The notes beneath the pieces were generated by a model. That model worked only from the letters and a program-made list of their open reading frames with translations, ran no database searches and was not told the DNA's origin. From the NCBI GenBank assembly GCA_030063045.1, contig JAQSEB010000001.1:3534001-3598000 (forward strand): a DNA stretch of 64,000 nucleotides, read 5' to 3'. Position numbers and translations under genes: made by a program. The stretch is from Pratylenchus scribneri (lineage: Eukaryota > Nematoda > Chromadorea > Rhabditida > Pratylenchidae). Shown here piece after piece: positions 46,126 to 55,912 of this stretch (position 1 is its first letter; every line of letters begins with the position of its first letter).

Positions 46126-46129
46126 AATA

Positions 46130-46530
46130 ATGTTAAGATAAACTATTTGAACCATTCATTGTTAATGAAAATTGAGAGGTTTATGGCAAAATTTTTAGCT
46201 GCCATGCCCTCAAAAAATAAATTTTTAAAGGAAAGATAAATTGGAAATAGTATAGAAGAAAGAGGAAGAGATGGAAAATAATTAATAAAATTATAACATA
46301 TCGATTTGAAATTCTTGATTAGAATGATGATCAATAATAACATGAATTCTTCCCAGTAAAAATAAAAATATATGGAAAATGTTCTTAAATTAATTGAAAA
46401 TATTCTTAAAATAATTCCTTAATTCCCAAAATATCATTTACCATTTAATTACAACTTAATCTTAATTATATTTCCTTTTTTTTCATTTAAAAAATACAAA
46501 ATTTGGAAATTGCCTGAAGGAAAATCAACA
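46130..46530. repeat. Locus duplication F, copy 1 (upstream of the secreted Cys/Pro gene)
   Basis: Shares ATAAACTATTTGA, GGAAAATAATTAAT, CTTGATTAGAATGA, GAAAATATTCTTAAAATAAT, CCAAAATATCATTTACCA and GGAAAATCAACATAA in order with 48185-48555, diverged by substitutions and small indels. Offset about 2.04 kb. Confidence 0.7.
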
Positions 46531-46891
46531 TAAGAGTATGAGAATCAATTCGTAAATTCGAAAATATCATAAAATTACGTCATTCTAATAGCGGCTTCAA
46601 TTTTTCGGCTAACAATTTTCATTACCCATCCACTGTTGATTCATCAATCACCATTTTCTATTAAATTGAAAAAATGAATTCGACTAAACCAAATTCACAA
46701 ATAAAATTCATTTGGATGAGCAATTTCAAATTTGTCTGACTGAAATATTATTTTGACTTCCATAAAAAATAAATCGGCCACCCTATTTCTTTTTTTTTTT
46801 AAATATAATTTTTTTTCATTTTCAATTATTTATAGGAATATAATTTTCATTCATTCCATCAAAATCATTTATTCAAATTCTGCCAACAAAA

Positions 46892-47812
46892 ATGTCTTCC
46901 ATTCATTTTTTGTTTGCGTTCCTTTGTTTCCTACTAATGGCCTTCCAAGCTGCCGATGCTTCTCGTTGGTGTGTCATTTGGATGGAAAATGGAGAAGCGA
47001 AATTTGCGGTGCTTGATCCCATTCTTGATGGGCTGCCGCCTCAAAAATGCAAACAATCATGTTCTGGTCAACCTGGTGCTGGCCAAACATTCTCATGCAC
47101 TTGGAGTTAGTTTTTATAATTGAATTATTTACTGATTCGCCACTCATCCAAATTTCAAAAAATAAATATAAATTTTTGAATAAGAAAAAAAGAAATTAAA
47201 TATTTATAACTAAAAATAATCTAGCAAAAATTTGGTTGAATGGCTAAAAAATTTAAATGAATAATTATTAACAATTTCAATTTTAGGCATCGATAAAAAC
47301 AGTTACACTTGTTCATTGCAATTTGAACCTGATGGCGATAATTTCTCTTTGACCGAAGGAGTTTGCCCCGATTTGGATGGAAATCCTATTTCGGTCGGTA
47401 AAAATAAAGAAGAAAAGCCGAAGCCGGACCCAAAACCACCAAAATCGGACTCGAAACCGGAGCCACCAAAACCGAACCCGAAACCGGAGCCACCAAAACC
47501 GAACCCGAAACCGGAGCCACCAAAATCGGAGCCACCAAAACCGGAGTCACCAAAATCGGACCCGAAACCGGAGCCTCCAAAACCCACAGAGAAGACTGAC
47601 CCAAAATCAGAGCCCAAGAATGAGGATAAGGCGGATGGAGTTGGTTCGAAAAATCCAAGTGTATGTTGTGGACAAATTTGTTCAGAACAAATTTCTTATG
47701 TCTTTCAATTTAGGTGATTTTCTTGTTGATGATCACCGGCGGATCATTGGTTCTGATGTGGATGGTTTTGGCTGATGGAGGATATTTTGCTGGTGGTGGC
47801 GGTATTCTTTGA
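46892..47812 (+). CDS. Secreted cysteine-bearing protein with Lys/Pro repeat and hydrophobic C-terminus
   Basis: A 228-residue protein in three exons (46892-47105, 47287-47660, 47714-47812). The start MSSIHFLFAFLCFLLMAFQA is a strong signal peptide, cleaved around ADA/SRWC. The mature N-terminal domain has six cysteines (SRWC, QKCKQSC, FSC, YTC, GVC), enough for three disulfides. It is followed by about 60 residues of KPEPPKPNPKPEPPK-type repeat and an acidic/basic linker. Exon 3 adds a hydrophobic segment (VIFLLMITGGSLVLMWMVLA) and a Gly-rich end (GGYFAGGGGIL). The hydrophobic end could be a membrane anchor or GPI-attachment signal. Splice phases agree at both junctions. No known family recognised. 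It lies near another secreted-protein gene of almost the same length, transcribed divergently. Confidence 0.78.
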
Positions 47813-47819
47813 TGTGGAG

Positions 47820-48180
47820 AAAGAGAAAGAAAGGAAAATGAAAGAAAGATGGATTTTATAAATTAAATGATGAATATGAATTTAATAATTATCATCATTT
47901 ATTTCATTGAGCATAAAAAAGAAGCATTATCATTTGAATTTATTATATCCAGATCGAGAGTCGAAAGTGTCGAAAAGTATTTGTTGAGAACAATTACATA
48001 ATTGGAAAGCAATTCAAAAACATTTAATAGCTTTGTATACAAAATATTCATTCATCATTTTAATCTAATTGTACAAAATAAAAAATTTTTAAAGGAAAAA
48101 TGTGGATTTGATTAATTTTATAATTCATTTCATTGATAAATTGTCGCCAAAATTGTTTTGGGAACAAACAATGAATAATA
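47820..48180. other. 3' flank of the secreted Cys/Pro gene
   Basis: AT-rich with AATAAA-like motifs; nothing else supported. Confidence 0.45.
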
Positions 48181-48184
48181 AAAA

Positions 48185-48555
48185 AGGATAAACTATTTGA
48201 TCCATCATTGATCAGTTGTTAATGTAAAGTGAAAACTTCGATTTAAATGGGAAAAATCGCAATATTATTATCTTGTATATCTATATCTATTCAAATAATT
48301 ATAAATAGAGAAAAGTAAATTTGAGATATCACAGAAGAACAGATGGAAAATAATTAATAGAATGAGATTATCTCGATTTAAATTAATCTTTGATTAGAAT
48401 GACCAATAGAATCATGAATATTTTCCCACTATATACTGAAAATATTCTTAAAATAATCCCAAAATATCATTTACCACTTAATTATATTTCCCTTTTTCTT
48501 CAATCATAAAATACAAAATTTGGAATTTGCCTCAAGGAAAATCAACATAAAGAGA
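48185..48555. repeat. Locus duplication F, copy 2 (no gene follows)
   Basis: Diverged second copy of 46130-46530. In copy 1 the secreted gene starts about 760 bp downstream of the block start; the equivalent place here (about 48.95 kb) has no open signal-peptide exon, so the gene copy has decayed or was never duplicated. Confidence 0.65.
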
Positions 48556-48559
48556 TTTA

Positions 48560-50490
48560 TTATATCGAAAGGTATCCGTATGATATTGAATAATCATATA
48601 ATTTTAGAAAGTAGTAGTTTAAAAACCGTAGATATTAGAACAAAGTTCATTAGCATTTTAAATTCAACTTGGTAACAAATAATTTTTTAAGAAGACTTTT
48701 TTTATAGTTTTTAATCGTTGTTCGCATTTGGAGCACAAAATTTAGCAATTCCCATGATTTCTTATTGTATTAACACTTAATCATAATTCCCATGAAAAAA
48801 CCAAAAGTCGTTTTTTATGCTCTCAATAAAATCTAAAATGTTATGGGAAATGTTTTTGTATTTTGGAAAAACCTTTGATAAATAATGGACTTTCATCAAA
48901 AAATAAAGTATTCAACATTCAACTGTGAATATAAGATTAAACTTTTGACTTTTTTTACAAATTTAACATTAACAACCATACAATTCTAATTTCGTGAAAA
49001 GAAAAATAACGAAATAAAGTTGTAATCATGAATGAATTTTATCGAGAAAATAAAAACAAATTCCAGCTGCTATAACCACGAGCCACGACTTCTTCTTTTA
49101 AATTTCTAATATCTTCAGCTGAGAATTCAATATTTGTTATTTTTATTCATATTATATTTTCAAAATATTTTGCATTTTCACTTTTTTCAATAATATTTTT
49201 CCTTTTGCACTTTAGCTTCAATTTCTAAATAATAATTTTTGGTTGTTCCATAATTCACAAATATCACAGTGTACTAAAGCAATTTTAATTATATACTTTT
49301 GGCATTTTTACATAGCTCATCATCAGCATTCAGCAGATCTTGTGAATTTTAATCCAAAATTAGCTATTCAAATATGTCAAATGTCATAAGGGATAAAAAA
49401 ATTAACAAAAATTTAATTTTATTCTCATTAATGCGCTAAAAAAATATAATTTTCTCATAAAAATGTCATTTTTGAGTCATAAAACTTTTTAATATTAAAA
49501 AAATTATTTGTAACTAATAAACACTGAAAAATCCTGATTCGTGGGAAAAACCATTCCATTCTTTATTCTTTTCTTCATATTTTCTTATTTTATTTTGCAT
49601 TTTTTCATTTTTTAACTATTTTTCTATTGTTTACAATTCATTTTTTCATTCAACAATTGAATTTTAAATATTTGAAAGGAAATTCCAATTTCTCATGTGC
49701 AATCAAAAAATCTAATTTTCACATTTAATTTAAAGAAAAATATTTTAGATGATCAACAGCAATTTAAAATATTTTTCTCAAATTTAATAAACAATAAATT
49801 CGATGGCAAAGCACTTAACAATGTGATGTGAAACTAATTGTTTATAGCGCCAGGCGCGCCTTTTTATAAAAGAAATTCAAATTTAATTATTGTAAATTTT
49901 ATTAGGCCATATTTTATTTTCTTTCCTAAGAATTCCACATCCTTATATTTTAATAAAAATTTTCTTTTATTTAATTCAATGCTTATTTAATGTACAGTAA
50001 AATGTACTAAGAATGTTCTCTCCGGCGGGTTGGAATAATTTTACTAGGAATTCTCCTGACCAAAGATTTAATTCTTTTCTTTCCATTTTTGAATATAATT
50101 GAATTTAATTTTGCCTGAATATTGTTCTATTTATTTTATTTTATTTTTTCGAACTTTTATTGTAAAATTTTATTTAATTCATCGCTGAATGAATATTAAT
50201 TCAATTTTTAAATTAGTAGAAAATATTAATTTACTCACAAAATCATATTAAATTCACAAATTTTAATCTAGAAAATAGGCATTTTTAAGGTCGTAAAATT
50301 GTGACTTAAGGAATTGTTTGGTTACAATTATTAGTTTTAGATTTATAATTAAATATTTATTATGAGAAGAATATATTTTAAAACCTGGATTTAACTATTT
50401 TTCATTTTTAAAATTTTGAATTTTTCTACGGGTAAATGTATGTGCAATTAAATAATATTATTCATTAATTAATTTTTATTAATTTTTTAG
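48560..50490. other. Gap without supported genes
   Basis: Very AT-rich. No frames with gene features, no repeats of note. The final part is upstream of the receptor gene. Confidence 0.5.
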
Positions 50491-50492
50491 AG

Positions 50493-52924
50493 ATGTCCTC
50501 ATCGACCAATTTAATTCCTTCTTCCACAAATAATTCCATCAATTTAAATGTCAACAACGCCGCTACTTTTGCCACAGTTATGCCCATATCCATGCCCTTT
50601 TCATCCTCAGCTTTTGTACCATTTCCTAATTATCTTCTTTATCTGCAATTGGCCCAAAATTGTGTGACTCTCTTGGCCCATTTAATTACAGTTAATTAAT
50701 TACAATTATATTTTTAATTTATTTTTATGGATAATTAATGAAAAATATTCAATATAATTTTTAAATTAGTTTAGAATCTATTAAAAATTCATGGAAATAT
50801 TAAATATTAAAATATAAGGAATTGGAATTCTCCTCAATTTCCCTTTTTAATAATTAATTTTTGCTATTTTTGTGCAGTTATTCACAATGGGTTCCTTGCT
50901 ATGGGCCACCCATTATGGACTGAAAATTGTTCGCATCAAGCATTTGTCCCATGGGCTTCATATATTTTTCGTTGCCCATATCGCTTTTGCGGCATTGACA
51001 ATTCCTTATCAAATTTATCGGATTTTCGCCTGGAGCCATGATGCCGTATACAATACATATAATATGGATGTATGCAAAATTATTTAATTAATTTTTTATT
51101 AATTAAATAAAATCAAAGTTTAGATTCTCTTCTGGCTTTCGGCCCCAGAATTGGTCTACTATGGGGCAATTCCATCAGCCGTATTTCTGCTTACCGTGGA
51201 GCGGGCATTCACCCTGAAATTTCTATTTATTTGGATCACCAAAAAATTCAAATTGATTGGGACATTTGCATTCATTGGCATTGTACTTTTTAATTTCAGC
51301 GCCCATTTGATTGAATTGCCGTTGAATTATAGCCTAGGTTAATATTATATCATTTTTCAAAATAATTTGGTATTGAATTTAAAATAATTATTTATTTAGA
51401 TTAGATAAGTTTTTAGTTTTTTGGCTCCTAAAATATGTAAAGTTGCAAAATTTGGCGATGTTAGTCAATGCCAAAATTAACTTTAAGAGCCTTCCGTATT
51501 TGTCTTACTGTACCCCTACTTTTGTGTCTAATCGCTCTGTCACCTATCAATCAAATATTGCCTCAATTTGTCTTTTTAAATTCATCCTTTTCCCCTCCTT
51601 ATGCATTTTACCCTTCACTTCACATTCCATATTTTGAAGCACAATTCATAAAGAATAATTAAAAGTCGAGTTTCCATTATTCCAACCCCGTACATTGAGC
51701 CACATGGGTCTTACTAGGCCTTTGGCGAAGACCCGGGGCGAGAGCACAGACCCATCTCTCGCCACAAACCATTTTAGCTCTAGATTAAGACTAATAATGT
51801 TATACGGCCTAAAATTGTAAATGAAAACAATTTATTTGTTCATTATCTCGGTCTAGATTTTGAACGGAGTACTCCATATCTAAACAAATATCGAGAAGAA
51901 TTTGTAAAAACAAAATAAAAATATATAAGTTTATAAGAATTATTGTAATTTTTTCAGCACAAATTTGCCAAACGGCCAGTTGTACTACGGACAATAATCG
52001 TCTTTATTATCAAATGGGCTCAAAAATTGTGTTCAGTTGCGCCGATGTCCTCATCTCCATTTTATTCCTCTTTTTATTGCGCGAAACTGGAGCAGCCAAA
52101 AAATTGGTTTCAATTGGAATATGGTTAAAAGATTTCAATTTTTTCCAGAATAATCGGGTCATTCTGTTCACATTGATCATTGAATTTGTGATTGGCGTGA
52201 TCCCAACATTCTTGATGGTTGTTTTCAATAAAGTAGGTTGAAATTAATGGGAAAATTAACAAAAACTTTTATAAATAGGTACTTTTCGGTTATCTGGGTG
52301 CAAATTTGAAATTTTTTGAAATTTTTATTCCATTACTCATATTTGATTGAAAAACGATGAAAAAACACGATTTTAGCTGATTTTAGGGTTAACGAATTTT
52401 TGGGGTAATTAAGTAATTTTGGGGGAAAATCAGCACCCATATAACCGGGAAATTTAATAGAAATAAGAAATATATAATAATATTAAGACAATTTGGATTT
52501 CTTCTTCAAGTACTCACTCAGTTATTTATAGCAAAAATCCCAATTTCGGTTTTAAATCTCATATCAATTTTCTGGAACCGAAATCTACTTTGATCAACCC
52601 TAAAGGCCATACATTCATAATAAATCCTCCATACAGTTCACCAATATGTTCATTGGCGGTGTGCCGAATGGCGGGGAGAAGGGTGAATTGGTCATAATGC
52701 TGTGCGCATTGGATGGGGCCGCATGTGGCATTTTGTATTCTTTTTTGTTGTTTCGTCGTCGGAACCACTCATCCACTGTTTCCGTTTTACATGCCCATCC
52801 TCTTCCCATCACTCTCCAAAATAATCATCATCAAATTCACAATCAGCAATCGCCGACAAATGATATGGAATTGGGGACCATTTTGCAGAATCAAAACAAC
52901 ACAAATGGATGGATACAAAAATGA
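50493..52924 (+). CDS. Serpentine (seven-transmembrane) receptor, nematode chemoreceptor-like
   Basis: Predicted G-protein-coupled receptor of about 390 residues in five exons (50493 to about 50693, 50879-51068, 51124-51336, 51958-52231 and 52636-52924). ATG follows TTTTTTAGAG, a plausible trans-splice site. A Ser/Asn-rich extracellular N-terminus leads to hydrophobic segments: YLLYLQLAQNCVTLLAHLI, GLHIFFVAHIAFAALTI, ELVYYGAIPSAVFLLTVERA, LIGTFAFIGIVLFNFSAHLI, IVFSCADVLISILFLFLL, VILFTLIIEFVIGVIPTFLM and ELVIMLCALDGAACGILYSF, followed by FRRR and a His/Asn/Gln-rich cytoplasmic tail. The PSAVFLLTVERAF motif at the end of the third segment recalls the ER(x)F-type motif of nematode chemoreceptors. 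The exact family (sra/srab/sre-like) cannot be fixed by eye. Introns carry dispersed repeats. Confidence 0.78.
51465..51790 (-). repeat. Dispersed repeat D, copy 4 (inverted)
   Basis: Reverse orientation relative to copies 1-3: TATCAATCAAATATTGCC, CTGTCACC, TGGGTCTTACTAGGCC, CCGGGGCGAGAG and CCATCTCTCGCC. It lies in the intron of the receptor gene between exons 3 and 4. Confidence 0.7.
52285..52448. mobile_element. Small inverted-repeat element in the receptor gene
   Basis: CGGTTATCTGGGTGC (52287-52301) and its near-inverse GCACCCATATAACCG (52433-52447) enclose about 130 bp of AT-rich DNA in the intron before the last exon. Non-coding; target duplication not clear. Confidence 0.5.
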
Positions 52925-53445
52925 ATGAATATCAGTGATATCAACATTTTTTACTATGATCCATTTTACTGAAGACAATTTAATTCAAATTAATATATCA
53001 TATCCTTTTTAAATTTTGTCTGATTAAATCATCAATTTTTCAGAAGAATATTTGTCAAAAATCCCCAATTCAATTTCTTCTTTTTTATTCATTAAATTTA
53101 GACCATTTCAACACTCCAACATCCACAATTTTTTATAAAAAAATATTGACGTCATTTAAATATATTTTTATTATTCATAGTGTGATCTTTTCATTGGCTT
53201 GAAAATGGATGGCCGGCAAGGGTTAATCGTTTAATTTAATTCCGCTGCTGTTTCCAACTCATTTTTCCATTAAATCCAAAGTCAAAAGATGGGCAATTGG
53301 ACAGTTTCATCATCATTCATTATCCAGCACAAAATCATTTTTAAAATGTTAAAGCTTTTTACTCTAAATATTATAATAAAGTAAGGAATAGCTTTTATGC
53401 TCGAAACTTAATATGATTATTTGATTTCATATAAACGAACTGAAT

Positions 53446-54103
53446 CTCCATTTTCGATTAAATTTTCTCCCTATCGGGTCCTGGGGTCCATTTTCGACTA
53501 AATTTTCTCCCTATCGGGTCCTGGGGTCCATTTTCGACTAAATTTTCTCCCTATCGGGTCCTGGGGTCCATTTTCGACTAAATTTTCTCCCTATCGGGTC
53601 CTGGGGTCCATTTTCGACTAAATTTTCTCCCTATCGGGTCCTGGGGTCCATTTTCGACTAAATTTTCTCCCTATCGGGTCCTGGGGTCCATTTTCGACTA
53701 AATTTTCTCCCTATCGGGTCCTTGGGTCCATTTTCGACTAAATTTTCTCCCTATCGGGTCCTGGGGTCCATTTTCGACTAAATTTTCTCCCTATCGGGTC
53801 CTGGGGTCCATTTTCGACTAAATTTTCTCCCTATCGGGTCCTGGGGTCCATTTTCGACTAAATTTTCTCCCTATCGGGTCCTGGGGTCCATTTTCGATTA
53901 AATTTTCTCCCTATCGGGTCCTGGGGTCCATTTTCGACTAAATTTTCTTCCTATCGGGTCCTGGGGTCCATTTTCGACTAAATTTTCTCCCTATCGGGTC
54001 CTGGGGTCCATTTTCGACTAAATTTTCTCCCTATCGGGTCCTGGGGTCCATTTTCGACTAAATTTTCTCCCTATCGGGACCGGTTAAATTTTCTCCCTGC
54101 AAT
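53446..54103. repeat. Minisatellite, 40-bp unit, nearly identical copies
   Basis: About 16 copies of a 40-mer (AATTTTCTCCCTATCGGGTC + CTGGGGTCCATTTTCGACTA). Only a few single-base differences exist (CTTGGGT near 53721, CGATTA near 53456 and 53895, TTCTTCC near 53947). The last unit ends CTATCGGGACCGG. Four 40-mers and one 160 are not separable by eye as a higher-order repeat. Confidence 0.97.
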
Positions 54104-54189
54104 GCTATTTTAAAATTTTTATTATCGTTCTTTCGCAATCTGAATTGTTCAGAAAGTCAATAAACATTTTTTATTAGAATTTAAAGCAC

Positions 54190-54295
54190 TTTATAAGCGC
54201 CGAGTTTTTTGCCGAGTTTTTGAAAATTTTTGCCGAGTTTTTTCCGAGTTTTTAGACCCGAATGCCGAGTTTTTGGGTTTTGGAGATGGCATCCC
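54190..54295. repeat. Short GCCGAGTTTTT repeats
   Basis: GCCGAGTTTTT or CCGAGTTTTT occurs five times in about 80 bp. Simple local repeat, upstream of the coiled-coil gene. Confidence 0.6.
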
Positions 54296-54366
54296 TGAAC
54301 TGAATTGAACTTTATAATTTTTAGACATATTTCACAGTATTGAAATTATTAAATTAATTTTACAAA

Positions 54367-54781
54367 ATGAGCAACAAATCAACAGCAATTGCTGATCAAA
54401 AGGCCTTGTTGGAATTGCAGCTTAGCTATGAAAAGGTATTCTAATTATTAGAAAGTCACTGTAAAAGATAAAATTATACAAAATTAAAGTTTTTACTTAG
54501 AATATAATGAGAAATTATCCATTTTAATTTTAAATCATATAAAATTCCGTCATTAATTCACATTTATTTATACAGAAAAGACGCTCCACCTTCGTAAAAA
54601 ATACGATGCTGACAAGAATCAAAAGCAATACGAACATGAAAAGAAGTTGCTGGCGTACCGAGAAGAAAATTCTGCAAAGGAACATCAACGGGCCATGGAG
54701 CTGGAAAAGGCGAAGATGCAGAATCTTCAATTGGAAATTGAATTGGCCAAGCTGAAACTGGGAGGAGGGCTGAAACAATAA
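54367..54781 (+). CDS. Small coiled-coil protein
   Basis: Two exons encode about 88 residues. Exon 1 (54367-54435) reads MSNKSTAIADQKALLELQLS then YEK, with a GT donor. Exon 2 begins after an AG near 54583 (TLHLRKKYDADKN in phase 0) and ends LKLGGGLKQ with TAA at 54779-54781. The product is almost all charged heptad-like helix (YEHEKKLLAYREENSAKEHQ; MELEKAKMQNLQLEIELAKL) without signal peptide or membrane segment. No family recognised; it could be an adaptor or cytoskeletal subunit. The exact acceptor (AAAAG versus ACAG) is uncertain, but only the former keeps the coiled-coil frame. Confidence 0.6.
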
Positions 54782-54789
54782 GAAGGAAG

Positions 54790-55905
54790 TGAATTGTGAA
54801 ATTTTGAGATTTCTTTCGGACAAAAATATGTAATCCCTTCATATCCACCTATTTATCTGTTTTTCCTGATATTTTACAAATAAAATTTTGGACTATAACT
54901 TTGAAAATTTATATAATCTTTTTTTTGGAATATGGTATTGGTGGCAATTCCTTCGTTTATGATTTATATAGAGAAATGGCATTTTGCTTAGATTTGGGCT
55001 AAATTGTCGCCCAAAAAGTGGCTGGCAAAAGGCAAACATCGGCGAATGATGAGTGGAACGTGGATTTTTTGGTTTGGGTGAATTCGGCGATGAGCAATGC
55101 TAAAATCTAAAAGTAACGGTTAAAATTGGATGAGAATTTTCAATTTATAAATCATCAAGAAATCAAATTAAACTCAAAAATACTCCTTTTAATGGCTTTA
55201 TTTTGAAAATTATTGCCAAGTCTTTTTATACAGGTAGAAACTAGATAAGATAATACAACAAAAAAATTAAACAACAATTCCCTCGCGGTGAATTTTTATA
55301 CCAACCTTCTCGTCTTTAGCCTCATCAAATCGATGGACCGAATTCCCCTCACCACTCTCCCAAACCCCATTCTTATCAGACAAATTTGAGCTCTTAAAAG
55401 TTGCCCTCCAATGACATTTTTGTTTATTTCTTTTTGAGTTTGGGCCATGTTTTTTTGATGACAACTTTGCATTTGAATATATTCAAAAACAAAAGGTTCA
55501 AAAAATTTCATTAATTGTGCCCAATAAAATCAAACAAAATTATGCCTAAAAAATAATCATAAACATGTTTGTCTCTTTTAGAAAATATCTTAGCATTCTT
55601 ATTGACCCATCTAAAAATTTAAAATAATCTTAAATCTGTTTTTGTCGGCCTTGTTTTCATTTATCGATGTTTGGGAAGGTTTTTCTTTTTCCAAGTCCGT
55701 GTTCCTTGAACAGAAATAGAATTAGCAAATAAATTTGATTATTGTCCATTCACTGATTAGTAAATCGAAATATCCTATATAAATAATTTTAGCGATTCAA
55801 TTTAATGCTTAATTTATTCTGGAAACTTTATTTGTAGCGAAATAATATCTCATCAAAAAAAAAAAAAACAATTCGAATTTTACATCGTTTAATTTTCATC
55901 AACCA
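54790..55905. other. Intergenic between the coiled-coil gene and SCAMP
   Basis: AT-rich. At 55267-55511 two overlapping minus-strand frames of 65-71 codons exist with a downstream AATAAA (reverse strand, about 55190), but neither has clear start context or family. Confidence 0.4.
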
Positions 55906-55912
55906 CTAAAAA

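Noticed and set aside
47303..47658. Gly/Ser/Phe-rich minus-strand frames opposite the Lys/Pro repeat
   Set aside because: Antisense shadow of the KPEPPKPNP repeat of the secreted gene.
55267..55511. Possible small minus-strand gene (65 or 71 codons)
   Set aside because: One frame has no ATG and the other has no splice-leader-like AG; a polyadenylation-like motif downstream is not enough. Transcript data could revive it.
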